Below, piece by piece: positions 9,985-18,863 of a DNA stretch of 64,000 nucleotides. Location of the stretch: positions 1-64,000 of the forward strand of contig NZ_FWFX01000018.1 of the NCBI RefSeq assembly GCF_900172335.1, read 5' to 3'. Source of the DNA: Roseovarius albus (lineage in GTDB: Bacteria > Pseudomonadota > Alphaproteobacteria > Rhodobacterales > Rhodobacteraceae). Under the pieces are notes generated by a model. That model made no database searches. It was not told the DNA's origin and was given only the letters and a program-made list of their open reading frames with translations. How positions within the stretch are numbered: the first letter of the stretch is position 1; every line of letters starts with the position of its first letter. Made by a program: the position numbers and the translations under genes.

Positions 9985-10734
9985 ATGACGCTTGCAGGAA
10001 AAACAGCGCTGATCACCGGGGCCAGCCGGGGTATCGGTGCGACAACCGCACGACGTTTTGCGCAGGCCGGGGCGAATGTGGCCTTGGTGGCCCGGAATGC
10101 AGACGCCATTGCCGCTTTGGCCGGTGAAATAGGCGAACAAGCCATCGCCATCCCTTGCGACATCTCGCGTTATTGGGAAGTGGAATCCGCGGTGCAAGCT
10201 TGCATCAAAACATTTGGCGGGTTGGACATTTTGATTGGCAATGCCGGTGTGATTGAACCGATCTCAAATCTAAGCGACGCTGATCCAGACGCCTGGGGAC
10301 ATGTGATTGATGTCAATCTGAAGGGCGTATTTTATGGTATGCGCGCCGCGATGCCGGTGATGCAGGCAGCAGGTGGCGGAACGATCCTGACCATCAGCTC
10401 TGGTGCTGCGCATCGCGCATTGGAAGGCTGGAGCCACTATTGCGCATCCAAAGCCGGGGCAGCGATGCTGACTGAGGCGGCGCATTTGGAAGGATCCGCT
10501 ATCGGGATACGCGCCATTGGCCTTTCGCCCGGAACGGTGGCCACGCAAATGCAGCGAGAAATCAAGGCCAGCGGGGTAAATCCGGTGGCGCAGCTGGAAT
10601 GGTCAGATCACATTCCACCGGAATGGCCTGCCGAAGCACTGTTGTGGATGTGCGGACCGGATTCGGATGAATTCTTGGGACAGGAAATTTCATTACGCGA
10701 TGAAGAGATCCGCAAACGCATAGGTCTGGCATGA
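9985..10734 (+). CDS. Short-chain dehydrogenase/reductase
   Basis: Classical SDR of 249 residues: nucleotide-binding TGASRGIG at 11-18, NAG at 86-88, catalytic serine in TISSG near 138-139 and YxxxK as Y152/K156. It would reduce or oxidise a hydroxy/keto substrate with NAD(P)H. Its stop overlaps the start of an enoyl-CoA hydratase gene (ATGA), followed by a VOC gene, so the three form one operon that probably serves degradation of an acyl-CoA or similar carbon source. Substrate not determinable. Confidence 0.88.
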   Translation: MTLAGKTALITGASRGIGATTARRFAQAGANVALVARNADAIAALAGEIGEQAIAIPCDISRYWEVESAVQACIKTFGGLDILIGNAGVIEPISNLSDADPDAWGHVIDVNLKGVFYGMRAAMPVMQAAGGGTILTISSGAAHRALEGWSHYCASKAGAAMLTEAAHLEGSAIGIRAIGLSPGTVATQMQREIKASGVNPVAQLEWSDHIPPEWPAEALLWMCGPDSDEFLGQEISLRDEEIRKRIGLA

Positions 10735-11348
10735 TTGAACTACACCAAGAGGGCGGAACCTGGACAGTGACCCTCAACCGGCCGGACAAGGCCAATGCAC
10801 TGACCGAGGCGATGCTGACCGAACTGGCGGAAATTGCCGAAGCGGCGCAAGACGCACGGGCGTTCATCCTGACCGGCGCAGGCAAGGTGTTTTCTGCGGG
10901 TGCCGATTTGGACGCCGCACGCGCAGGCTTGGCCGTAAGCCCGGTGTGGGAACGTTTATCAGGGGCGATTGCCGCGCTGCCCGGTCTGTCGATTGCAGCT
11001 TTGAATGGCACGGTTGCTGGCGGTGCCATGGGAATGGTGCTTGCTTGTGATCTGCGCATTGCCGTTCCGGGGGCAAAAGCATTTTATCCGGTGATGAAGC
11101 TTGGATTTTTACCACAGCCCACTGACCCACCGCGCCTTGCTGCGCTGATTGGGCCATCGCGAGCCAAGATGATCCTGATGGCCGGACAGAAGATTGATAC
11201 GGAAACAGCCTTGGGTTGGGGCCTGTTTGACCGGGTCGTTGAGGCGGATACTTTGCTGGAGACCGCACGCAAACTCTCTGCCGATACCGTTGCTGCCGAT
11301 CCGACAATTGCCACAGGCATCAAGGCGCTCTGTAAGGGCAACACATGA
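10731..11348 (+). CDS. Enoyl-CoA hydratase/isomerase family protein
   Basis: 205 residues, shorter than the usual ~260, mainly because the C-terminal helical region is reduced. The crotonase features are clear: ILTGAGKVFSAGADL at about 44-58 and the oxyanion-hole segment GTVAGGAMGMVLACDLRIA at about 93-111. The glutamates used by hydratases are not obvious, so it may be an isomerase, hydrolase or lyase of the superfamily. Start and stop codons both overlap neighbours by 4 nt, indicating translational coupling with the SDR and VOC genes. Confidence 0.82.
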   Translation: MIELHQEGGTWTVTLNRPDKANALTEAMLTELAEIAEAAQDARAFILTGAGKVFSAGADLDAARAGLAVSPVWERLSGAIAALPGLSIAALNGTVAGGAMGMVLACDLRIAVPGAKAFYPVMKLGFLPQPTDPPRLAALIGPSRAKMILMAGQKIDTETALGWGLFDRVVEADTLLETARKLSADTVAADPTIATGIKALCKGNT

Positions 11349-12037
11349 AGCGACTAGCCGCAGTTCGACTGGCTGTGCGTGATCCTCAGGCGCTGGCCGC
11401 GTTTTATACCCGGCATCTGGGCATGCAGGCCTCATCGGATGGCGGGACTGTTCGACTCGGGTATGCCGGCGAAGATGCAGAACTGGTGCTCTGCCCCGGT
11501 GGCGAGGCCTATTCGCATACGCGCAGCTATGAATATTGGAAGATCGGGATCACTCTGCCGAATATAGATATTGCTTATCAGCAGCTTTCTAATTCTGGTA
11601 TCCCAATCTCGCCGCCACAGCAGTTTGGTGACATCGGTTACATGTGTCACTTAAGTGATCCCGAAGGGTTCGTGATCGAGTTATTGCAGCACGATTTTGA
11701 AGGAAACCGCCCTGAAACTGCGGGCGACAAGAGCCTGCCCTTGGGCGGAGGAGCATGTATTGGACAAATCACATTGCGATGTTCCGCAATTGAGCAGGAT
11801 ATAGAGCGATATCAAGCACAGGGCATGGTGTTGCTGTCGGTGCAACCTGTGACCCAGTATGGATTTACGCTCTATTTTCTGGCCTTCACCACTGACACGC
11901 CCCCTAAAAATAATTTGGAAGCCATTGAAAACCGAGAATGGCTTTGGAAACGCCCCTATACCACGCTGGAATTGCAGCATTGCCCCGCTGCAAAGATCAC
12001 GAAAAATAAAAACTATCTTGGGCTAGTGATCACCTAA
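11345..12037 (+). CDS. VOC-superfamily (glyoxalase/dioxygenase fold) protein
   Basis: 230 residues. The N-terminal half has the VOC signature LAVRDPQALAAFYTRHLGM and a closing FVIELLQHDF, giving one beta-alpha-beta-beta-beta module; the second half (from IGQITLRCSA) looks like a second, more divergent module. Members are metal-dependent lyases, epimerases or ring-cleavage dioxygenases. Third gene of the SDR-crotonase-VOC operon; it ends 2 nt from the convergent acyl-CoA dehydrogenase stop. A methylmalonyl-CoA-epimerase-like role is possible but not shown. Confidence 0.75.
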   Translation: MKRLAAVRLAVRDPQALAAFYTRHLGMQASSDGGTVRLGYAGEDAELVLCPGGEAYSHTRSYEYWKIGITLPNIDIAYQQLSNSGIPISPPQQFGDIGYMCHLSDPEGFVIELLQHDFEGNRPETAGDKSLPLGGGACIGQITLRCSAIEQDIERYQAQGMVLLSVQPVTQYGFTLYFLAFTTDTPPKNNLEAIENREWLWKRPYTTLELQHCPAAKITKNKNYLGLVIT

Positions 12038-12039
12038 CA

Positions 12040-13248
12040 CTATTGCGCAGCCATTGCTGGCGCACTCTCCAGATATCCGGTTCGGGTTTGTGGCGCCTTG
12101 ATCCCCAACAAGCTGCTCGCAATCTGATTGCGCAGGATCTGCGCGGTGCCGCCGCCGATGGTGAACATGCGCACATCGCGATACATCCGCTCAAGCGGTT
12201 CCTGATCGCCATAGCCACGCGCGCCGAACATTTGCAGGGCATCATTGACCACCTTGATCGCAGTTTCAGAGGCAAACATTTTAGCCCGCGCCGCCATGGT
12301 CATATCCGGGAAGGGCTGGGCCGTACGCGCCGCCTCATGCAACATCAGACGCGAGGCATGCACTCCTGCATCCATATCAGCCAACATCCACTGCAAGCCT
12401 TGGAATTCCCCCAAAGGCCGCCCAAATTGTTGGCGTTCGAGCAAATAGCGCTTGGCATGTTCTAACGCCCCCGCGGCAACACCTATGGCAATGGTTCCCG
12501 CTCCGACCCTCTGGCTGTTGTATGCGGTCATGAGCTCTGCAAACCCGCGGCGAAAACCACCAGGCGGGATCAGAACGTGACTGGTGTCGACCTCGAGGTT
12601 GGTGAACTCCAGTGCTGCCTCGGGCATGCCGCACAGCCCCATGGTCCGCTCACGCCCAACCACCTTGAACCCATCCGGATATTGGCCATTCGTCGGATCG
12701 CAGATCACGATGAAGCCAGCAATGCCCTGATCGATGCCGCGCTCATCCAATACCCGGGCAAAAATCAGATGGATGCGAGACACGCCACCCCCGGTGATCC
12801 AGTGTTTTGTACCGTTCAGGATGTAGCGACTGCCCTGCTTGCGTGCAGTTGTCTGCATCTCGGTCGCTGCACTTCCGGCTTCAGGCTCGGTGATGCAGAT
12901 CGCGGGTTTATCCCCCGCCAGAACAAGCGGCGCGCAGAGCGCCTTTTGTGCCGGAGAGCCATAGGCCATGACCGCGCTGATGCCACCCATATTGGCTTCG
13001 ACCAGAACGCGGGCGGTCAGAGCGCAGACCTTGGCGATCTCCTCGACTACTAACACCGCCTCATTCCAGCTGCACCCTGCGCCGCCATATTCGGTTGGAA
13101 GTGTCATCCCCATCAACCCGGCATCTGCAAGGTCCCGCACATTCGACCAGCAATAGGTGCGGGATTTATCCCAATGCGCTGCGCGTTTTGCGAAGGTCGG
13201 CGCCAGTTCTTTGGCACGTGCCAGATGGTTCGATGTGAGAGTGTCCAT
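12040..13248 (-). CDS. Acyl-CoA dehydrogenase family protein
   Basis: FAD-dependent alpha,beta-dehydrogenation of an acyl-CoA. I start it at 13248 (MDTLTSNHLARAKEL, 402 residues) because AAGGAG stands 6 nt upstream; a start 53 codons earlier adds sequence unlike the family. FAD-contact motifs CITEPEAGSAA and KHWITGG and the C-terminal FGARGYGDQEPLERMYRDVR are present. At the position where many family members have the catalytic Glu (EGT) it reads GGGTAQILRN, so the base must lie elsewhere or the enzyme is atypical. Divergent from a LysR regulator. Confidence 0.87.
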   Translation of the reverse strand: MDTLTSNHLARAKELAPTFAKRAAHWDKSRTYCWSNVRDLADAGLMGMTLPTEYGGAGCSWNEAVLVVEEIAKVCALTARVLVEANMGGISAVMAYGSPAQKALCAPLVLAGDKPAICITEPEAGSAATEMQTTARKQGSRYILNGTKHWITGGGVSRIHLIFARVLDERGIDQGIAGFIVICDPTNGQYPDGFKVVGRERTMGLCGMPEAALEFTNLEVDTSHVLIPPGGFRRGFAELMTAYNSQRVGAGTIAIGVAAGALEHAKRYLLERQQFGRPLGEFQGLQWMLADMDAGVHASRLMLHEAARTAQPFPDMTMAARAKMFASETAIKVVNDALQMFGARGYGDQEPLERMYRDVRMFTIGGGTAQILRNQIASSLLGIKAPQTRTGYLESAPAMAAQ

Positions 13249-13301
13249 AGCAGGCTCCTTCGAGCGTAGTATAGACAATTGATAATTAAGAAAAACTAAA
13301 T

Positions 13302-13329
13302 TTGTTTTCAGATTATTATAAGGTATACT
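13302..13329 (+). promoter_or_regulatory. Putative promoter of the LysR gene
   Basis: TTGTTT (13302-13307) and TATACT (13324-13329) are separated by 16 nt. The -10 ends only 6 nt before the ATG at 13336, so the transcript would be nearly leaderless. The same 87-nt gap must also hold the promoter of the divergent acyl-CoA dehydrogenase. Confidence 0.45.
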
Positions 13330-13335
13330 GAATTT

Positions 13336-14208
13336 ATGCAAACCCGAGCCTTGAAAACCCTTCTGAAGATTTCCGAGTTGCATTCTTTTGCAGCGGCGGC
13401 GGAACAACTGAATATGACAGGCCCGGCCGTCTCGATGCAGATGAAAGCCTTGGAGTTCGAACTGGATGCGAAAATTTTTGACCGCTCAGCCCGTCCGCCG
13501 CGATTGACACCACTTGGCCGGGCAATTTGCGAGCACGCTAAGAAGATGCTTAAGTCTGAGCAGGATTTGGTGACGCTATGTCAGCCATCACAAACGCTCA
13601 ATGGGCATTTTCATATAGGGTTTGTTGCAACAGCCAGTGCCAGATTGCTCCCTGGTTTATTGAAATGTGCGCGTGACGAGATGCCGAACGCGAGATTCGA
13701 TATTCAAACCGATTTGTCCCAGACGCTGGAAACCAAAGTTACCTCAGGTCAGTTGGATGCAGCAATTGTTACGGCATCATATAAGCCACCGAAAGATATT
13801 CATTATCAACATCTTAGGCGGGAAAAATTGATCTTCGCCTTACCTGCCGGACATGGAGAAATGGAACTGAACGACCTCAACAAATCCGTGCCTTTCTTGC
13901 ATTTCATGCCGGATTCAGGCATCGGCAAACTGATCGCAGATTACGTGCAGCCACTCTTAAACAAGGCGGGCCGGAGTATCTACTTGGACAGTGTCGAGGC
14001 CATCATGGAGTGCGTCAAACATGACATAGGTTTCACCATGTTACCTGCACCAGACATTCATCGCCACAAGGATCACCGCATCAAAACACTGGGACTGCAA
14101 CATCCCGGACTGCGCAGGGACTTGGTCATAGCCGTCAGGCGCGACAACCCGATTTTCCCTGCATTGGATAGTTTTTCAGGCCTATTTAGGGAGGACGAGG
14201 CACATTAA
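13336..14208 (+). CDS. LysR-family transcriptional regulator
   Basis: 290 residues with an N-terminal winged helix-turn-helix (ALKTLLKISELHSFAAAAEQ followed by AVSMQMKALEFEL, roughly residues 4-40) and a C-terminal effector-binding domain. Divergent, 87 nt from an acyl-CoA dehydrogenase gene, the usual LysR arrangement, so it probably controls that gene and perhaps the neighbouring SDR-crotonase-VOC operon in response to a pathway intermediate. The ligand is unknown. CbbR/CysB-like members share the fold, but no closer assignment is possible. Confidence 0.88.
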   Translation: MQTRALKTLLKISELHSFAAAAEQLNMTGPAVSMQMKALEFELDAKIFDRSARPPRLTPLGRAICEHAKKMLKSEQDLVTLCQPSQTLNGHFHIGFVATASARLLPGLLKCARDEMPNARFDIQTDLSQTLETKVTSGQLDAAIVTASYKPPKDIHYQHLRREKLIFALPAGHGEMELNDLNKSVPFLHFMPDSGIGKLIADYVQPLLNKAGRSIYLDSVEAIMECVKHDIGFTMLPAPDIHRHKDHRIKTLGLQHPGLRRDLVIAVRRDNPIFPALDSFSGLFREDEAH

Positions 14209-14333
14209 GCACCCTATTCAAACCACAAGAAATCACATGTCGCGACAAAATCTGCCCACATTCGCGATTTAGCGACTCGTGATCAAATTTTTACGTTAAA
14301 CTTCGCTGACAAAAGGCCGCAAAGTTAGAAAAC

Positions 14334-15980
14334 ATGGCAGTCACAGGCACGCCCTCTTCTGGAAATGACACCCTGACGGGTGACAACGCCGATGATGAAA
14401 TCATAGGCGAAGAAGGCAATGACTCTATCGATGGCGGTGGCGGCGGCGACACAATCTATGGCGATATCCGGTATCTATCGAATGGCGGTTTGAATTCCAA
14501 TCAGGCCGACAACAGTTGGTCTCCCGGTGTTGTAGACGGGTGGTTCAACACCGGCTCAGGTGGCGTTATTGAGCGCTGGGGAGACGGCTTCTTGGGCCTG
14601 TCCACAGCAGATGGATCACCCTTTATCGAGTTGGATGCAAACACCGGCGGTGGGCTGGATCATGTACAGACCAATCTTGAGCTGGAAACCGGGACCAGCT
14701 ACACGCTGAGCATTGATCACGCAGCCCGCGCCAGCGGCGGCACAAATGACGATTTCGAAGTCACCCATAATGGCGTTGTGATTGCAACTATATCGCCATC
14801 ATCCACCAGCTTCTTTACGACAACAACCGTCACCTTGACCGGGCTATCAGGGACCGACACCATCGGGTTTCGCGAGATATCGGGGCAAAGCAACAGCCTC
14901 GGTGTGTTGCTGGACAACATCCAGATCTCCCTCACCCAGAGCGAGGTGGATAGCGGGTCATTCACCTACAATGACACGATTGATGGCGGCGCAGGTGACG
15001 ATCGCATATACGGTCAGGAAGGCGATGACCTGATCACCGGCGGTCTGGGGGATGATTACATCGAGGGCGGCATTGGTGAGGATGTCTTTTCCATCACCGA
15101 AAACGGCGGCTTCGATACCATCGGGGACTTTGTCATTGGCGAGGACCTATTGGATGTGTCCACGTTGCCCGATGGATCTGGCGGATTGGTCGACACCAGC
15201 AATGTGACCGTGACGTCGGACGGCGAAGCAGGATCGATTCTAACGTTTTCCAACGGCGAACAAGTCCGGCTGGTTGGCGTCGCGACAGATCAACTGGATA
15301 CGGACGCCGAATTGGAGGCGATCGGCATTCCTTGCTTTGCTGCAGGAACTAAGATTGGTACCGAAACAGGTGATATCGCTGTTGAACGATTGAAAACTGG
15401 GTGCCACATCTATTGCATTGACGCTGTGACTGGAGACACTTTCTTAAAACCCTTGCGGCGCGTGTTACGCACGGCTGTGCACGCTGATATGCTGCGCGCC
15501 AATCCCAAGCTGTATCCCATCCGGATATCTGCTGGGTCCTTGGGCAATCACTTGCCACATCGGGACTTGCTGGTGTCTCGACAGCATCGGATGGTCGTTT
15601 CGTCAAAGATTTCAAAACGCATGTTTGGAAGCACTGAAATCTTGGTGCCCGCAGTCAGATTGCTCGACCTGCCGGGTGTCTTTGCTGATGAACGCGTTGA
15701 AAGACTCGAATATTTTCACCTGCTATTCGATCAGCACGAAGTTATTTTTGCCGAAGGCGCCCCAACTGAGAGCTTATATGCAGGACCTGAGGCCCTAAAG
15801 TCTGTCCCCCCCGAGATCCGCCAAGAGATGCTAACCTTGTTCCCTGAATTGCGTGCCGCAGATAGTACGCCAGAGCCCGCACGGCTTATGCCATCGCGTC
15901 AGGCAACAAAAACGTTGATCGCGCGACACGTCAAGAACGGGCAGCCGTTGTTGCAATCGTTTGTGGCTCCCAATTTCTGA
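14334..15980 (+). CDS. RTX-like calcium-binding protein with C-terminal Hint domain
   Basis: 548 residues. Two RTX-type Gly/Asp nonapeptide blocks (about residues 9-44 and 213-250, such as GGAGDDRIYGQEGDDLITGG) flank a beta-rich insert. A Hint (hedgehog/intein) domain begins at C334 in CFAAGTKIGTETGDIAVERL and ends before residue 520. Bacterial Hint domains can self-cleave at the first Cys; this type (Hint_2) is common in Rhodobacteraceae. No signal peptide is visible; the RTX repeats suggest type I secretion, although the glycine repeats here are N-terminal. Monocistronic. The cleavage product and role are unknown. Confidence 0.8.
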   Translation: MAVTGTPSSGNDTLTGDNADDEIIGEEGNDSIDGGGGGDTIYGDIRYLSNGGLNSNQADNSWSPGVVDGWFNTGSGGVIERWGDGFLGLSTADGSPFIELDANTGGGLDHVQTNLELETGTSYTLSIDHAARASGGTNDDFEVTHNGVVIATISPSSTSFFTTTTVTLTGLSGTDTIGFREISGQSNSLGVLLDNIQISLTQSEVDSGSFTYNDTIDGGAGDDRIYGQEGDDLITGGLGDDYIEGGIGEDVFSITENGGFDTIGDFVIGEDLLDVSTLPDGSGGLVDTSNVTVTSDGEAGSILTFSNGEQVRLVGVATDQLDTDAELEAIGIPCFAAGTKIGTETGDIAVERLKTGCHIYCIDAVTGDTFLKPLRRVLRTAVHADMLRANPKLYPIRISAGSLGNHLPHRDLLVSRQHRMVVSSKISKRMFGSTEILVPAVRLLDLPGVFADERVERLEYFHLLFDQHEVIFAEGAPTESLYAGPEALKSVPPEIRQEMLTLFPELRAADSTPEPARLMPSRQATKTLIARHVKNGQPLLQSFVAPNF

Positions 15981-15992
15981 TCAGGCCCGTTT

Positions 15993-16421
15993 TTAGTCTG
16001 GCGGCGCGAAGGCGGCAAAAACCTCGGCAGCAGTCATCTTTTTCGTCTTACCCGCAAAAGAATAGCTATCAGGCTTTTGGTCGATAAAGATCTCTTCACT
16101 CACCTTTACGCCTGATGGGTCATCTAGGGTGCCAAAGCCGAAATGGAACTGGCCATGATGTGGCCCGGGTGCCGTGACTCGGTAGAACAAGCTGGTGCCG
16201 CAGTTTTTGCAAAACCCCCGTTCCGCCCATTCTGAAGATGTATAGGTTGTGATGTTATCTTCGCCGGTGAAACTCACCTGATCCGCATCCGCCGAATAAC
16301 CGATGTAAACCCCACCCGACCATTTGCGGCACATGTCACAGTGGCAAATCCCGCAGGTATCTGAGGCGTTCTTAATTGTGTAGCTGACGGCCCGACAAAG
16401 ACATGATCCAGATTTATCCAT
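15993..16421 (-). CDS. GFA-family zinc protein (glutathione-dependent formaldehyde-activating-like)
   Basis: 142 residues carrying the GFA zinc cysteines: CLCRAVSYT near the N-terminus, CGICHCDMCRKWSG at about 23-36 and CKNCGTSLFYR near 71-81. Family members bind zinc; few are proven S-hydroxymethylglutathione synthases, so the substrate is left open. It ends 12 nt from the convergent RTX/Hint gene and lies 14 nt downstream of an alpha/beta hydrolase gene in the same direction, probably an operon. Confidence 0.82.
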   Translation of the reverse strand: MDKSGSCLCRAVSYTIKNASDTCGICHCDMCRKWSGGVYIGYSADADQVSFTGEDNITTYTSSEWAERGFCKNCGTSLFYRVTAPGPHHGQFHFGFGTLDDPSGVKVSEEIFIDQKPDSYSFAGKTKKMTAAEVFAAFAPPD

Positions 16422-16435
16422 TATGCATAACCTCT

Positions 16436-17332
16436 CTAGTTTCCTGGCATTTTCAGCAATTCCAACAGAGCCACAGTGAAATTCTCCGGCGCTTCCTGCG
16501 GAGGATTGTGCCCGACTCCCGGTAAGATCTCTTGGCGGAACTCGCCCTTGAAATGCGATTTGATTGCATCTTCATCTGATGGTGGATCCACCCCATCATC
16601 TGCGCCTTTGAAAATGATACTTGGCGCAGAAATATCTGGTTGAGTGGCAAGGCGCGCCTCAATTTCCGCAACGCTTGGATCTCCGGGGATGCCACCAAAA
16701 CGATGCTGATAAGAATGTATGACAATATCCACGAAATCAGAGTTCTCAAAGGACGCCGCTGTCGCATCATATGTTGCCTGATCAAACGCCCAGGTGGGCG
16801 ACCAGATTTTCCAAATGAATTGGCACAGTCCCTTACGGTTGTTCTCCAGCGCGGTGCGCCCACGCAGAGTATGGAAGTAATACATATACCAGTAGAGAGC
16901 TTCTTCCTCGGGGGGTGCAGGATTTGCGGCACCAGCAATATCTTGAATATTGTAGCCAACCCCACAACTGAGAAGCCCCTGCACCCGTTCAGGCCAGAGG
17001 GCCGCAACAATACAAGCGGCGCGCCCGCCCCAATCAAACCCGCCAAGAACGGCTTGCTGGATATCAAGTGCGTCCATAAAGGCCAATAAATCTGCGCCAA
17101 GAGCCGCTTGTTCACCCGAGCGCGGCGTATCATCAAATAAAAACCGCGTCGGGCCATATCCGCGCAAATATGGCACAAGGCTGCGGATCCCCTTCTTGGC
17201 CAACAATGCTGCAACATCATCATAGCAACGTGGATCATAGGGAAATCCATGCATCAAGATCACAACCGGGCCGTCCGCTGGACCGAACTCATGAAAGGCG
17301 ATTTCAAGTACGTCTGTAGAAACGAATTTCAT
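16436..17332 (-). CDS. Alpha/beta-fold hydrolase
   Basis: 298 residues from the start I choose at 17332 (MKFVSTDVLEIAFHEFG), which has AAAGG 8 nt upstream; a start 10 codons earlier lacks a good ribosome site. Features: HGFPYDPRCYD oxyanion loop, LGGFDWGGRAA nucleophile elbow in which Asp replaces Ser (as in epoxide hydrolases and dehalogenases) and a C-terminal GVGHNPPQE with the catalytic His. Asp as nucleophile points to epoxide hydrolase or haloalkane dehalogenase-like chemistry rather than an esterase. Substrate unknown. Confidence 0.82.
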   Translation of the reverse strand: MKFVSTDVLEIAFHEFGPADGPVVILMHGFPYDPRCYDDVAALLAKKGIRSLVPYLRGYGPTRFLFDDTPRSGEQAALGADLLAFMDALDIQQAVLGGFDWGGRAACIVAALWPERVQGLLSCGVGYNIQDIAGAANPAPPEEEALYWYMYYFHTLRGRTALENNRKGLCQFIWKIWSPTWAFDQATYDATAASFENSDFVDIVIHSYQHRFGGIPGDPSVAEIEARLATQPDISAPSIIFKGADDGVDPPSDEDAIKSHFKGEFRQEILPGVGHNPPQEAPENFTVALLELLKMPGN

Positions 17333-17403
17333 CCAAAGACCTTTGTGAACCCGTAAAACCACTGCTGGCAGGCTAGGGGTAAGCCCTTAGCCTCGCAAGG
17401 GCA

Positions 17404-18579
17404 TTATAGAACTGCATCGTCCAACAAGTATGTCACGGCCCCAAGCCCAGCCCAGCGTCCAGTGGCTAGACAAGCTGTCAACAGATAGCCCCCGGTTGGG
17501 GCCTCCCAGTCCAGCATTTCACCAGCAGCAAAGGTTCCGGGCCGCTGGCTGAGCATGAAGTGTTGGTTCAATGCGTTAAACCGCAAACCACCCGCGGTTG
17601 AGATCGCTTCGTCCATCGGGCGCAGCCCGGCATAAGGAACCGGCAACGCCTTGATCACAGAGGGCAGATCATCGGGCAAAGGTTTAGAAAACTCCATCAA
17701 CAGAGCCAGCTTGGCCGGGGGGAATTTGAGCGTTTTGCGCAGATGATTGGAGAGGCTGGTTTTACCGCGTGGGCGGCTTATCCGCTTGCGCAGCTGATCC
17801 AACGAGACGTCTGGGGAAAGATCAATGCAAAATGTTGCACCCTCTCTCAAGGCTGGCGTCAAGGGATAGAGCCCACCACCCTCGAGACCACGCCTCGAAA
17901 TCACCGCCTCCCCACGTGACGTCAAATCGCCCGCTTGCCAACGGACCGACTTGAGCGCTGCGCCGAAGTAAGGCGTCATATGATCCGACCACGTGACTGA
18001 CAACGCCGCGTTGGAAGGTTGGAACCGCGAAAGGTCCGCTTTGGGCAAATGCGCCGCCCAAGCGCCGTCAGATCCCAAACGCGCCCAACTGGCCCCACCG
18101 CAAGCCAGAACGGTTACGTCGGGCGTCGCTGAAACCGTCCCGTCAGGCGTTTCAAACTGCAGCGCATCGCCCTGCCAGCCCCGCCAGCGCCAACGGGTTC
18201 TGACCTCAACACCCTGTTCACGCAGTCGTGCTAACCAGTTGCGCAACAGCGGCGAGGCTTTCATCACCTTGGGAAACACCCGCCCGGTGGAGCCGGTGAA
18301 CAGATCCTGACCAAGGTCTTCAGCCCAAGCCATCACATCGCCCGGGCCAAAACCCTCCAGCATCGGGCGCAGATCCCCCGCGCGATCACCGTAAGCCGCC
18401 AGAAAGGTTTCAAACCCTTCCGCCTTGGTCAGGTTCAACCCGGACTTTCCGGCCATCAGAAATTTGCGCGCAGGGCTGGGTTTGGCCTCAGCCACCAGCA
18501 CAGAATGCCCGGCGGCAGAAATCACATCCGCCGCCATCAACCCAGCGGGGCCCGCGCCGATGATGACAACCTGTTTCAT
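17404..18579 (-). CDS. BaiN/HI0933-type FAD-dependent oxidoreductase
   Basis: 391 residues beginning MKQVVIIGAGPAGLMAADVI, the Rossmann FAD-binding motif; the start at 18579 is chosen because the 45 residues upstream have no homology. Further hallmarks are PSPARKFLMAGKSGLNLT, VFPKVMKASPLL and the C-terminal GEMLDWEAPTGGYLLTACLATG closing the FAD site. Family members are flavoproteins of largely unknown substrate (HI0933/YhiN; BaiN reduces bile-acid intermediates). Monocistronic on the minus strand. Confidence 0.85.
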   Translation of the reverse strand: MKQVVIIGAGPAGLMAADVISAAGHSVLVAEAKPSPARKFLMAGKSGLNLTKAEGFETFLAAYGDRAGDLRPMLEGFGPGDVMAWAEDLGQDLFTGSTGRVFPKVMKASPLLRNWLARLREQGVEVRTRWRWRGWQGDALQFETPDGTVSATPDVTVLACGGASWARLGSDGAWAAHLPKADLSRFQPSNAALSVTWSDHMTPYFGAALKSVRWQAGDLTSRGEAVISRRGLEGGGLYPLTPALREGATFCIDLSPDVSLDQLRKRISRPRGKTSLSNHLRKTLKFPPAKLALLMEFSKPLPDDLPSVIKALPVPYAGLRPMDEAISTAGGLRFNALNQHFMLSQRPGTFAAGEMLDWEAPTGGYLLTACLATGRWAGLGAVTYLLDDAVL

Positions 18580-18863
18580 GCAGTTGATGGCAACCCCTCG
18601 TGCTGCACCACCTCGGGCGGATTTTCCCAATCCATTTTGACACCTCACACTCATACTCTCTGCGCCTGTCTTGCCCTTTGAGCGCTCCGGGATCAATAGA
18701 GACGCCCAATGCAACGTATATTTGGCCCATTACTCGCAGTGAATACTTTTAAAGGTGTTTCAGATGTGGAATTTAATGCAAATATTCGGAATGGTTGTAT
18801 TCTCTCGAGTAACAAACCCAAACTTGTGGAGTAAGAATGCCCTATGCGTTTTAAGAACAAGAA

